From positions 124,001-188,000 of the forward strand of contig NZ_LZZW01000013.1 in the NCBI RefSeq assembly GCF_014170375.1: a stretch of 64,000 bases of DNA. Reading direction: 5' to 3'. Source of the stretch: Variovorax sp. UMC13. GTDB lineage: Bacteria > Pseudomonadota > Gammaproteobacteria > Burkholderiales > Burkholderiaceae_C. Both the position numbers and the translations under genes were made by a program. Positions 9,701 through 17,947 of the stretch are shown here, piece by piece. A model generated the notes under the pieces. It did no database searches and was not told the DNA's origin. It worked only from the letters and a program-made list of their open reading frames with translations. Within the stretch, counting starts at the first letter, position 1. Each line of letters opens with the position of its first letter.

Positions 9701-10845
9701 AGACTGACGGTTCCCAGGCGCGCCTCGCGGTCGAACTCAAGGATCGCTTTCTCGCAGTGATGTCCCATGAGCTCAAGCACCCGTTGAACTTGATCCAGGT
9801 CAACGCAGAGCTGCTGACGAGGCTGCCTGAGTTGCGCGATCTGCCCGCTGTTCAACGCGTGAGCAAGAGCATCCGCGGTGCCGTGCGCAGCCAAGCGAAG
9901 ATCATCGACGATCTGCTCGACCTTTCCCGGGTGCGCACCGGCAAGCTTCAGCTCAACCGGGAGACAGTCCCCATTTCTGCGATTGAGGCGATCGTTGCAT
10001 CGGTGCAGAGCGATGCTACGAGCAAGAACATCGCGCTCCGATGGGAATGTGAAGAACCGCAACTGGTGCTGTTCTGCGATCGCGTACGCGCGGAGCAGAT
10101 CACCTGGAATCTGTTACACAACGCGCTCAAGTTCACACCATCTGGAGGAGCCATCACTGTCAGCGCGCAGGCCGATGGCGATTTCCTGCGATTGTGCGTA
10201 GCCGACAGCGGTGTCGGCATTGCGCCTGACTTTTTGCCGAACGTTTTCGGTATGTTCAATCAGGAGGCGGGCACCCTCGGCACGCGCGACGGTGGGCTGG
10301 GTATTGGGCTGGCGCTGGTGCAGGAACTCAGCCTTGCGCATGGAGGCAGAGTGCTAGCTGAATCGCCCGGCGTCGGCCACGGCGCGGTCTTCACCGTCTG
10401 GCTGCCACTGGCAACCGGCTTCGATATGGCGGCGGGTGGGGCCGATGCTGCAGACGCTCTCAATGGCTTGCGCGTGCTGGCAGTCGACGATATGGCCGAG
10501 GCACTTTTTCCGTTCGCTGGGGTGCTTGAAAGCGAAGGCGCGAAGGTGTCGACTGCCGCGAGCGGTGCCGAGGCGCTCGAACTGCTCGCGAGGCAACCTT
10601 TCGACTTGTTGATCTCGGACATCGGGATGCCGGAGATGGACGGCTACCAGCTAATCGGCAAGGTGCGCCAAACGCCGCAAGTGGCGCACATCGTCGCGAT
10701 CGCGGTCACGGGCTACGGACGTGCGATCGACGCCGAGAAGGCACTGCGAGAGGGCTTTCAAGCCCATATTCCCAAGCCGGTCGATTTCGAAGCTCTCAAA
10801 AAGGTGATCGCCCGCCTCGGCGTGCGCGCTGGGCAGCGAGCCTGA
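6703..10845 (+). CDS. CheB-CheR-PAS hybrid histidine kinase with receiver domain (copy B)
   Basis: This 1380-residue paralogue of the neighbouring divergent gene has CheB (~25-210), CheR (~237-490, GCATGEEAYS), a coiled coil (~668-760), two PAS domains (~754-860 and 874-990), HisKA with SHELKHP (~1020), HATPase (NALKFTPSGG, DSGVGIAP, GIGLAL) and a receiver (~1256-1378, acceptor Asp in LISDIGMPE). Unlike copy A, its CheB triad looks complete: Ser32 in GIGASAGG, His in VLHLSP and Asp in GTGSDG. It has one PAS domain fewer. The start at 6703 has GAGGAG 5 bases upstream, so the open frame before it is not used. No membrane segment is seen. The methylation target is unknown, because no chemoreceptor is encoded nearby. 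Confidence 0.93.
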   Translation: MQQDPPLPADPKEEPGLLKSSLSFPVVGIGASAGGLQALQRFLEAMPLESGMAFVIVLHLSPRHASNAAEILQRSTGMQVTQVQAPTPIEANHVYVIAPNRDLSMNDGWLRVTEPTRTRGPHVAIDLFFRTLAQVHQERAVCAVLSGTGSDGAVGLKRIKERGGLTLAQLPEDAEYDEMPRAAISTGQVDFVLTASDMPQRLVDLWRNAQRIWLPERPPAQDGRAPEALGIEDAGEQALQEIMAMLRARTGHDFRHYKRATVLRRIERRLQVCGVPDLPLYSVYLREHAEESSALLQDMLISVTNFFRDRESFEVLEREVIPSLMDDRPPEDPLRAWVAGCATGEEAYSLSILLRERADQRRLSSGIQIFATDIDERALSIARAGLYPAAIGADVGASRLTQYFHKEGDEYRVVKAVRDPVLFAAHNAMRDPPFSRLDLISCRNLLIYVGREAQASILEMFRFALRPGGYLFLGTSESAEIAENLFTVVDKKHRIYRANPHANVVRHLPLAGMGPVALGRPVVARHTSPRERSRSSVAELHALAIESVSPPSVLVDERMNILHLSAGAGRFFLQAGGPPTADLLQSVHPSLRLELRAALAKAAQTGMRAVVRSGVFERDGLRSQVHISAAPVPSDDGPRQLVLVGFEEGEAPAQRGALSGEPPEMQRIGQLEQEVAQLREHLRNTIEQADVSTEDLKASNEELQAINEELRSATEELETSKEELQSMNEELITVNYELKTKVEETGKVNDDLQNFIVASEVATIFIDSGMRIKRFTPQATRIFNVIHSDIERSLLDITHRLHYEELTDDIEQVFQQLRFVERSVTSLDDRHYLARIRPYRTIDDKIAGAVLSFVDVTELRRAEQRVIASEERLRRAVLTTRDYAIITADEAGGVTGWNEGARRLFGYEEDEALGQAIDLIYTPEDRAAGIPAQELNNALQAGRAEDERWHLRKNGSVFFCSGVMTPMADGNARGFVKIARDVTDSKEKEAAREALLQREQTDGSQARLAVELKDRFLAVMSHELKHPLNLIQVNAELLTRLPELRDLPAVQRVSKSIRGAVRSQAKIIDDLLDLSRVRTGKLQLNRETVPISAIEAIVASVQSDATSKNIALRWECEEPQLVLFCDRVRAEQITWNLLHNALKFTPSGGAITVSAQADGDFLRLCVADSGVGIAPDFLPNVFGMFNQEAGTLGTRDGGLGIGLALVQELSLAHGGRVLAESPGVGHGAVFTVWLPLATGFDMAAGGADAADALNGLRVLAVDDMAEALFPFAGVLESEGAKVSTAASGAEALELLARQPFDLLISDIGMPEMDGYQLIGKVRQTPQVAHIVAIAVTGYGRAIDAEKALREGFQAHIPKPVDFEALKKVIARLGVRAGQRA

Positions 10846-11094
10846 CACAAGTGCTTTGTCTTTGCTGATGAGTCCTTGCGCCATGGCACCTTGTCGCACA
10901 AACAAGGTCTACGTGCACCGTCACCGGAGACGATCGAGCAGACTCCGGTGGCCAAGCTTCATCATGCGATGGGGCACAGAACGCTCTATGGGCCGCGTCC
11001 AACTGGGGCAAGGCGAGCCCTTGCAAGCACCGAAGATCTGCTTTGGCGGCGGGCAGACCCGGGGCGGGGCTGCTCGTTCACTTTGTTGGCCTGC

Positions 11095-11394
11095 TTACGT
11101 GTCGCCTTCCACGGCTAGGATAAATTGGCGCGCTTGGACGTGCGGTCGCGAGGCCGCATCCTGCGCCTGCGCGTCTGGCGATTGGCATGCTGAGTCGCCA
11201 TCGTCTGGGGAAAGAGGCGCGAGATCAGTCGCAGTGAATGGCTCTGCGAACCGGCCACGCTCCACCAGTGCGATCCGCAGAGACAAACGCCATTCGTACG
11301 GCACGTTCATCGAAGCATCGAGCAAGCGGGTGGCCATTCTGGCCGCTTTGGGACTCAGGGCTTGGGCAGCTTGGTAGTGGTGAGACAAAGTCAT
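11095..11394 (-). CDS. Small hypothetical protein
   Basis: A 99-residue frame whose first half looks protein-like (two amphipathic helices, with a WRLSLRIALVERGRF stretch near residue 35), while the second half is low-complexity Asp/Ala/Gln-rich. The ATG at 11394 has AAGG about 8 bases upstream. I do not recognise the family. It runs opposite to the upstream kinase gene and parallel to the next small gene. It could be a genuine lineage-specific gene or a chance frame in high-GC DNA. Confidence 0.4.
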   Translation of the reverse strand: MTLSHHYQAAQALSPKAARMATRLLDASMNVPYEWRLSLRIALVERGRFAEPFTATDLAPLSPDDGDSACQSPDAQAQDAASRPHVQARQFILAVEGDT

Positions 11395-11448
11395 GGTGAC
11401 GGCCTTGTGCCTGTCTCCCCTAGCAAGCCGTGTACCCGGAGGTGTGGA

Positions 11449-11745
11449 TCATGGCGCTCGCATGTGCCGCAAGCGAGGGGGCACGTCCTGTGCACCTTGC
11501 CGCCCGATGTCCAGGGCACCGACAGTGACCTCGCTCTTGAGGCCACCAGCTGCCAGTTGCAGGGCGACCGCGTGCAGATATGTCAAGTTTTCGCTTAGGG
11601 TTTGAAGCAGCGTCGAATCGTCTCCCTCTGACGCACCGAGTTGCAGGAGAGCTTCCTTCTCGACGTGAACGATGAGCCTTCCGCGAAGAGTCCGGATGCT
11701 GAAGGTGTACCCGCGAATCGCTTGCGTGCTTCTCGCGGTGATCAT
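11449..11745 (-). CDS. Small hypothetical protein, possibly DUF1488-like
   Basis: A 98-residue product. The middle section (GYTFSIRTLRGRLIVHVEKEAL, residues ~12-33) alternates beta-like residues and is followed by a helix with LTYLHAVALQLAAGG. This pattern resembles short DUF1488-type proteins, but the match is from memory and weak. The ATG at 11745 is chosen; a TTG 12 codons upstream is possible and neither has a good ribosome site. It lies 54 bases upstream of the other small leftward frame, so the two may be co-transcribed. Confidence 0.4.
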   Translation of the reverse strand: MITARSTQAIRGYTFSIRTLRGRLIVHVEKEALLQLGASEGDDSTLLQTLSENLTYLHAVALQLAAGGLKSEVTVGALDIGRQGAQDVPPRLRHMRAP

Positions 11746-12207
11746 GGTGGAAACATTGAAAGCATGCGATGCGTGCGGCAAGTGGTGTGCCTTCGCCGAC
11801 TGCTAACGCCTGGCGCTTCGTCTTGGCGGCTGGCGATCCCGACGTTCCATACCGGCACGCGGTCTCCCGTTCGCAAGCGTGGCTGAGCTTGCCTCGAGCC
11901 GCCTCGCCGACCTTTCCTCTGCGTTGACGGGCGCTCTGAGATTGAGTACCGGGGAAAACTGGGTTGTTGCATCCTCATTCGGGGCAAGCGCCCGCGGGTC
12001 TGCAGCGCTGGCCGGTCGGATGCCGGCTTTCAGCGTGCGTAAACGGGCCCGTAAGAGAGCTAAGGGTGCGGTGCGGACTGCAAGGTACAAGGTCGCCCGC
12101 CGGGCTGCATCGTTGCGAGCTCGCCGGAGGTCTGCCTGGTCGGATAACCGCTGAACGGCGGGCATGCCATTTGCCCCATAAGTGCCGCACAAACCATAGG
12201 AGGGACG

Positions 12208-12465
12208 ATGTCCATTGCGCGGCTCAGACAGGTTGCAGGGCGAAAACTGCCTTTCAACGTTTCCGATTTTGACGAGGTCGACGAGGTACGGGCCTTGATG
12301 ACCGCTGGGTTGATCGCCGGTCTGCGCGTGCGCAGCCCTGCGCAGCCGAACGGCGCGAGCAGCCCCATGGTGCGCGTGCTGGCTATCACGGCCGACGGCT
12401 ACCGGTTGTTGCGTCGGTGCGACGCAATGGCCCTGGATTCGCCGCCCGCAGCACTGCCTTCCTGA
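12208..12465 (+). CDS. Small winged-helix-like protein (family member 1)
   Basis: An 85-residue protein with an AGGAGGG ribosome site 6 bases before its ATG. It follows the pattern helix, short turn, V-x-A-L-M-x-A-G-L-I-x-G, variable wing, then ITADGYRLL. The same layout (LRALRAxGLV...T-x-x-G-x-x-x-L) is seen in the proteins at 22191, 22415 and 26204, so I treat them as one family. It resembles the end of a MarR/PadR-type winged helix, but no DNA-recognition helix is certain. It precedes the broken DUF892 gene. Confidence 0.65.
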   Translation: MSIARLRQVAGRKLPFNVSDFDEVDEVRALMTAGLIAGLRVRSPAQPNGASSPMVRVLAITADGYRLLRRCDAMALDSPPAALPS

Positions 12466-12549
12466 CCTGCTGCATTGCGGGTGGGCGCCCAAACAGCCTA
12501 ACTCCCGACGACGAACTGCTATTTGATCAACCCTTTCCGAAGCATTTTC

Positions 12550-13055
12550 ATGGCCCGTCAATCCTTGAAGGACGTCTTCGTTCATCTGCTGTCCGACGTT
12601 TACAGCGCAGAGAAGCAGCTCGTCAAGGCGCTGCCAAAAATGGCACGGGCCGCCAGCGATCCTGCACTTTCGGAGATCTTCAATAGCCATCTGGAGGAGA
12701 CAAAGGGCCAGCTCGCCCGCATCGACCGGGTGGTGGAAATGTGTGGCGTCACGTTAAAGCGGATGAAGTGCGCCGCGATGAGGGCCTGATCGAAGAGGGG
12801 CAGGAAGTCATCGACGAGATGGAGAAGGGACCTGTGCTCGACGTCGCATTGATCGCGGCAGCACAGAAGGTCGAACACTACGAGATCGCCAGCTACGGCA
12901 CGCTGGCCGAGCTCGCCAAGCAGCTTGGCCACGCAGACGCAAAGAAGACGCTCGGCGAGACGCTGCAAGACGAAATCGGGGCCGACCAAAAGTTGACGCG
13001 ATTGGCTGAGGGCGGCGCCAATGACGCCGCCAAGGTGCCGGCACAGGAGGCTTGA
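12550..13055 (+). pseudogene. DUF892 (YciE-like) ferritin-like protein, frameshifted
   Basis: Two overlapping frames together give one full-length DUF892 protein of about 168 residues. The first (12550-12789) encodes the N-terminal helices (SLKDVFVHLLSDVYSAEKQL) and then runs into a stop. The second continues with [17 protein letters not shown] and [15 protein letters not shown], both hallmark YciE motifs. The join is near 12780, where the sequence reads GATGAGGGCC; one extra G (GATGGAGGGCC) would restore MEGLIEEG. This is either a real single-base deletion or a base-calling error. The family is linked to stress and dormancy and is built on a ferritin-like helical bundle. Confidence 0.85.
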
Positions 13056-13297
13056 AAGCTACGTCCGATAGCCGAAGGCCCGAAGCCCAAAGGCCCGAAG
13101 GCCGCGGAACGGCGTAGAGAATTGAGCGAGCAGTGACAGGTCGTCCAAGCACGCCGACATGATCTCCGTTCGGAAAGAGCAGCGCGTTGCGTCAATACGG
13201 ATATCCCGACGATTTCCCGAAGGTCGCCTTATCAAGCGGTCTACCACACCGCCGCAGGTTGCTTGCGGGCCAACGCTGACGGCCCGTTGAGCATCCC

Positions 13298-13525
13298 TTA
13301 ATTCTTGCCCGAATGTTGGCGATCCGACCGAAGCTTGTCGTCGCCGTCCTCTGGGCGGATCGGCGGGGTGCCTCGTGAGTCTCTCACACCGTGCTCGATT
13401 GTTGAGCCATCGTTCGGCCGCAAAGGTGCCTCGACTCGAGCACCGGATTCGGCGGGCGTCTTCGAGGTCTGCTTCATCACTCGCTCCGACGGTGTCAAAG
13501 GTTTTCGGGGCACGGACTGGTTCAT
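13298..13525 (-). CDS. Small hydrophilic hypothetical protein
   Basis: This 75-residue product is rich in Pro, Ser, Arg and Asp and has no hydrophobic segment, so it is probably disordered. Its ATG at 13525 is preceded by AAGGAG with 6 bases of spacing, a strong argument that it is translated. It lies between the broken DUF892 gene and the end of the exporter operon. I do not recognise a family. Confidence 0.6.
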   Translation of the reverse strand: MNQSVPRKPLTPSERVMKQTSKTPAESGARVEAPLRPNDGSTIEHGVRDSRGTPPIRPEDGDDKLRSDRQHSGKN

Positions 13526-13612
13526 GGCTTAACTCCTTGGAAACATGGCGCCAGATTAATCGCTCGGAGTCGGTCGTCAGTAGACAGGCGCCGAGCTCGA
13601 TGTCAGTGCTGT

Positions 13613-15376
13613 TTAACCTGTTTCGAAGCCCTCGGCCTGAAGTGCCCAAAGCTTGGCGTAAACCCCTGCTTGTGTACGCAGCGCGTCCGGCGATCCGTCC
13701 TCGACGATTCGACCCTCGACCATGACAAGGATGCGATCGAAACTCGAAACCGTCGACAGGCGATGCGCGACGGCCACCACGGTGCGACTTTGCATGAGGC
13801 GGATGAGTGCACGCTGAATCTCGCCTTCCGACTCGCTGTCAAGCGCGGAGGTGGCTTCGTCAAGCAGCAGGATGCGCGCATCTTTTAGCATCGCGCGTGC
13901 GATGCCTACGCGCTGGCGTTGTCCACCCGAAAGGCGCGTGCCTCGCTCGCCGACCACGGTGTTGTAGCCATCGGGCAACTGGCGGATAAACGCCTCGCAG
14001 TGAGCCTCTGCTGCAACTGCCATCACCTGCGCGTCAGTGGCGCTCGGTCGTCCGTAGCGCAAGTTTTCCATGATGCTCCGGTGCAGCAGGTTGATATCCT
14101 GCGGCACCACGGCGATGGCTCGGCGCAGACTGTCCTGCTGCACTTGTGCCACAACCTGCCCGTCGACCAGCACGCAACCGTCGGTCGGATCCGCGATGCG
14201 CGCGATGAGCCGGATCAGGGTCGACTTGCCCGCGCCCGAAGGGCCGACCACCCCAACGCGTTGACCTGCCGGAATCACCAGGTTGAGGCCGGAGAAAATC
14301 GGCGGGTTGCCGGCATAGGCGAAGCTCACGCCTTCGAGGCAGACGCGCCCGGGCCCTGGGCGCAACCCAACGGCGTGCGGCGTGTCGGCCACTTGATGTG
14401 GTACCGCCACCACGCGCAGCATGTCGGTGATCACCGCGAACTGCTGCGACACATCCACAAGCGACAGCGCCAGTTCGCGGGAGCCATGCAAGATACGAAA
14501 GGTGAGTGCGCTAATCACGACCACGTCGCCTGCCATGCGTACCCCTGCGCGCCAGCCTTCCACCGCCCAGATCAGCATGCTGCCGGCCATTAACCAGAGG
14601 CACAAGTCATGCAGTGCCCGCGCCTTTTCCAGGTAGAGCCAACTGCGCTGCTGCGCCGATGCTTCCGTTCCGAAGGCTGCGCGAAGCCGGTCGTGTTCGC
14701 GCTGCCGGGCGGAGAAAGCATGCACCGTCCAGATGTTGGCCACTACGTCGACCAGCTCGCCGCCTACCTGTGCAGCCTCCTGTGCGAAGCGCTGCTGCAA
14801 AGGCCGCGCGCGCCGCGCGAAAACCGCCAGGATCGCAGCGACCACGGCCACAAACCCCGCCAGTGCAAGGGCCATGCGCCAGTCAATGGTGCACAACACC
14901 ACCACGGCGCCGACGAAGTCGACGCAAGGTGGGAGGATTTTCCAGATCATCGTGCCGTAGATGGAGCCGGCGGCGCCGGCCGTTGCCGTGACGCGATTGC
15001 CGAGCGAGCCCGCCATGTGTTCGGCAAAAAAGTCGAGCGAGTGGCCGGAAAGATAGCGAAACATGTCGAGCCGGACATCCACCCCGCTGGCCACGACAGC
15101 GCGGCAGCCAAGCCAGCCGCTGAGCCGCCAGCAGAGGCTCTCGGCGGCAATGAGCGAGATGAAGAAGGCCAGCCAGCGCCAGATTATTCGGCTCTCACGA
15201 TCGTCACCGGCCATAGCGTCGACGATCAGCTTCATCCCGTACTGCACACCCACCGAACAGGCCGCAGCCGTGACGATCAGCAGTGTCAGGATGCCGAACA
15301 GCCAGGGCCGTAGGCGCACGTAGCGCCACAGAAAGGCGCCCGCACGCGAAGGCAGCGGTGAATGGCTTTCAGGCAA
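13613..15376 (-). CDS. ABC exporter, fused permease and ATPase (MsbA-like)
   Basis: This 587-residue half-transporter has a six-helix membrane domain (~20-330) followed by an ABC ATPase: Walker A GPSGAGKST (~379), signature LSGGQRQR (~480), Walker B ILLLDEAT (~500) and a switch histidine in VAVAHRLS. Such proteins dimerise in the inner membrane and export lipids, glycans or peptides. The start is a TTG that overlaps the end of the upstream hydrolase-glycosyltransferase gene by 8 bases, so the genes are translationally linked. As the last gene of the carbohydrate operon, it most likely flips or exports the glycan or glycolipid made by that operon. The substrate is inferred, not shown. Confidence 0.93.
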   Translation of the reverse strand: MPESHSPLPSRAGAFLWRYVRLRPWLFGILTLLIVTAAACSVGVQYGMKLIVDAMAGDDRESRIIWRWLAFFISLIAAESLCWRLSGWLGCRAVVASGVDVRLDMFRYLSGHSLDFFAEHMAGSLGNRVTATAGAAGSIYGTMIWKILPPCVDFVGAVVVLCTIDWRMALALAGFVAVVAAILAVFARRARPLQQRFAQEAAQVGGELVDVVANIWTVHAFSARQREHDRLRAAFGTEASAQQRSWLYLEKARALHDLCLWLMAGSMLIWAVEGWRAGVRMAGDVVVISALTFRILHGSRELALSLVDVSQQFAVITDMLRVVAVPHQVADTPHAVGLRPGPGRVCLEGVSFAYAGNPPIFSGLNLVIPAGQRVGVVGPSGAGKSTLIRLIARIADPTDGCVLVDGQVVAQVQQDSLRRAIAVVPQDINLLHRSIMENLRYGRPSATDAQVMAVAAEAHCEAFIRQLPDGYNTVVGERGTRLSGGQRQRVGIARAMLKDARILLLDEATSALDSESEGEIQRALIRLMQSRTVVAVAHRLSTVSSFDRILVMVEGRIVEDGSPDALRTQAGVYAKLWALQAEGFETG

Positions 15377-17876
15377 CGGCAGAGTTCGGCAGCGACGCCG
15401 AAACTGTCGATGCGGGCGCTTGGTCCGCCGTCTCGCGCTCCGCCTGCGGCCTGCAGGTGGCCTCGGCTTCGATCAGATCCGCCATGTGGGCCGCGGTGCA
15501 GTCCCAAGATGTGCCCGCGACAATGATTGCGCGTGCCGCAGCGTCTTGGGTCCGCTCCTCGGGCGTGCGCCCCAGCGCCTTCTCGCACGCGGCGACGAAG
15601 GACGAGGGAGAGTCTGCGATGGCGACGACGCCGGCGTAGGGCGTGACCACGTCGCGTATGGGAGTACTCACCACCGGCTTGTCAGCGGCCATGTACTCGA
15701 GCGTCTTGGTCGGACTGATGTAGCGCGTCGCATCGTTCAGCGCGAAAGGCATCATGCACACATCCCAGCCGCTGATCAGCGCAGGCAAATCGGCGTAATC
15801 CTGCTGGCCTAGCCAGTGAATATTGACACGCTGCGGCAGCAGCGCCGGGTCGATCTTCACGACCGGGCCGACCATCACGATCTCCCAGTCGGCGTGCGCT
15901 TTCGAGAGTGCATCGACAAGGTCGAGATCCACGCGTTCGTCAATCACGCCGCAGTAGCCAATCCGCGGACGGCCGATATGCGCCTGCGCGACGTGGGCGC
16001 CGCCGTCCGTCGCCTTGGAGAAATGTGCTGCGTCGACGCTGCTTGGGAAACAATGCACCCGCGCATGGCGGCCGCGCTTTGATTCGTAGAGGCTTTGCCC
16101 GCCGGTGAAGACCAGGTCGGCCATCTTGAAAAGCGCGTTCTCTCGCTGCAGCAACTGTCGCGGTGCATGGCGGAAGGCGGCCAGTTCGTCCATGCAGTCG
16201 TACACCACTCCGCCCGGTTGCAGCCCCGCGGCCAGTGGCATCGCCATAGGCGTGTAGAACCAGAGCCAGTAATCGTTGAGCGCCCGCGCCCTCAGATAGT
16301 CGGCCAGCATGGCCTGCAGCTCTGGAATGTGCTCGTCATGAAAGCCAGTCGCGCTACCGGTGAGGTGCGGGCGCAGCACTTCGACACCCACGCAGGGTTG
16401 CAGTCGCTCCAGTGCCGCACGCTCGGCATTGGGAACCGGCTCTTCGACGAACACCACGGAGAATCGCTTGGCCAGCCGCGAAAGCAGTTGCTGAGGCCGC
16501 TGGTAGACGAAGTCCCAACGCAGATGGGAGAAGACGATCATGGTGGTCATGGCGGGTCCTGTCGAGTGGATGAAAAAGGGGAAGGCGGGGTGCGAAACGA
16601 GCGTCCGGGCAGCTTCGATATCTGGTGAGGGGAGATGCGCCTGCCATTGCCGCAGGCGCAATGCCAGCGGCCCGTGCAGCGCACGGGCAAAGCGTGCCGG
16701 CCGATCGGGATGCGCCGAAGCGTTACCGGTTACATCCCACAAGCCGCTGCGATGCCAGCGACTGGGCGCCTCCCAGTCGGTGCGATCAATAAGCGGATAC
16801 AGACAGACGCCCTGCAGCGGCACGTCCCACGCCTGGCAGCGCAAAACGGCCTGGGCGACGTGTTCCAACCAGGGACCTCGGCCCATGCCAACGTGACCGG
16901 TCTCGGCCACGAAGAGTGGGCGCTGGTAGCGCTGCCACAGGTCTTTCAACAGCACCTCGAGCGGCTGGCGTCGAGGGTCGCCAAGATGCCAAAAGAGTCG
17001 CTCCTCGGAGGGCCACGCCCACTGGTTGCTGTGGTAATAGTTGATGCCCATCACGTCGAGGTAACGTGGGGCGCCGCCAAGGCCGGGCTCCAGGCGGCCC
17101 GAGAGCAGGTCCCAGGCCTGGTACTGCTGCTCGGTGAGCGCTGCGGCCTCTCGCACGGCACGCTCGTCTCCACTTACGCCCACCACGTGGATAAGCGGAT
17201 CGGTGTGCACGATTCGCGCGTTCGGAGTGATGCTCCACAAGGCATCGCAACCCGCAATAGCTGCTCGGACCAGGCGGCACTTGAGCTCCCAGGCGTGCTC
17301 GACGGAGCCGGGCTGATAGGGATGGACAAGGTTCGTGGTGCCGGCGGCCCAACTCAAAAACGAGATCTCGTTGATCGGCTGGTAGACCGGCGTGGCTTCG
17401 CCCTCGGCGCGCAGCGCGGTGGCTACCGCTTCACAGAAGCCGGCAAAACGATCGGCAAAATCTTCCGCGAAGAAGTCGACGCCGGGCGGCAGGCCATAGT
17501 GGTGCAACGTCCAGATGACCTGCAGGCCCTTGCGCCGGGCGCAGCGGGCGGTGTGCAGCATGGCGCTCAGGTCAAGTCTACCGTGCGCGTCGGTCGACGC
17601 GCGCCACCCGATGCTCTCCCTAATAGTACGAATGCCGAAGTTGGCCAAGGCTGCGTAGTCTTCTTCGAGACGTGCTGCGTGGCCATTGCTGCGACGAAGG
17701 TCGAGCGCCATGCCGTGACTGTTGATGTGATCGGCCCCTTCGTATCCACCCATCCAGAAGGAGCGGAACAGCGCTGGAGCCCTTGACGCTCCCGCATGCA
17801 CGTGCTCAACGGAGGGGGAACGTGGATGGAATGGAGGGAAGTCGGTTGTCACGTTGGCGGCAGGTCGGCGCTTCAT
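15369..17876 (-). CDS. Fusion of GH1/GH-A-like glycoside hydrolase and glycosyltransferase
   Basis: An 835-residue protein with two halves. Residues ~30-430 form a beta-glucosidase-like TIM barrel: substrate-side FWMGGYEGAD near the start, likely acid/base Glu in QPINEISF (~168), likely nucleophile Glu in FVAETGHVG (~324). Residues 443-835 form a GT4-like glycosyltransferase starting MTTMIVFSHLRWDFVYQRPQ and ending with a donor-site-like YISPTKTLEYMAADKPVV segment. The frame is continuous, with no stop between halves. However, the second half begins with an ATG (16550) that has AGGA 6 bases upstream, so a separate glycosyltransferase could also be made. The ATG at 17876 is used; a TTG 11 codons upstream is possible. 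It lies between a GH5-like gene and an ABC exporter. Confidence 0.88.
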   Translation of the reverse strand: MKRRPAANVTTDFPPFHPRSPSVEHVHAGASRAPALFRSFWMGGYEGADHINSHGMALDLRRSNGHAARLEEDYAALANFGIRTIRESIGWRASTDAHGRLDLSAMLHTARCARRKGLQVIWTLHHYGLPPGVDFFAEDFADRFAGFCEAVATALRAEGEATPVYQPINEISFLSWAAGTTNLVHPYQPGSVEHAWELKCRLVRAAIAGCDALWSITPNARIVHTDPLIHVVGVSGDERAVREAAALTEQQYQAWDLLSGRLEPGLGGAPRYLDVMGINYYHSNQWAWPSEERLFWHLGDPRRQPLEVLLKDLWQRYQRPLFVAETGHVGMGRGPWLEHVAQAVLRCQAWDVPLQGVCLYPLIDRTDWEAPSRWHRSGLWDVTGNASAHPDRPARFARALHGPLALRLRQWQAHLPSPDIEAARTLVSHPAFPFFIHSTGPAMTTMIVFSHLRWDFVYQRPQQLLSRLAKRFSVVFVEEPVPNAERAALERLQPCVGVEVLRPHLTGSATGFHDEHIPELQAMLADYLRARALNDYWLWFYTPMAMPLAAGLQPGGVVYDCMDELAAFRHAPRQLLQRENALFKMADLVFTGGQSLYESKRGRHARVHCFPSSVDAAHFSKATDGGAHVAQAHIGRPRIGYCGVIDERVDLDLVDALSKAHADWEIVMVGPVVKIDPALLPQRVNIHWLGQQDYADLPALISGWDVCMMPFALNDATRYISPTKTLEYMAADKPVVSTPIRDVVTPYAGVVAIADSPSSFVAACEKALGRTPEERTQDAAARAIIVAGTSWDCTAAHMADLIEAEATCRPQAERETADQAPASTVSASLPNSAVA

Positions 17877-17947
17877 CGAAGGCCGATGTCGCTGACAGCT
17901 ATGTGGCAAGCGACATGCCGTGCTCGCCGCACCAAACGATGCTGCGA

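Noticed and set aside
8746..10062. Leftward 438-codon frame inside hybrid kinase B
   Set aside because: Antisense shadow; no ribosome site.
11803..12690. Leftward 295-codon frame across the small genes
   Set aside because: It overlaps two rightward genes with good ribosome sites and is Arg/Ser/Cys-rich.
16635..17786. Long rightward frame across the hydrolase-glycosyltransferase gene
   Set aside because: Antisense to a gene with clear catalytic motifs.
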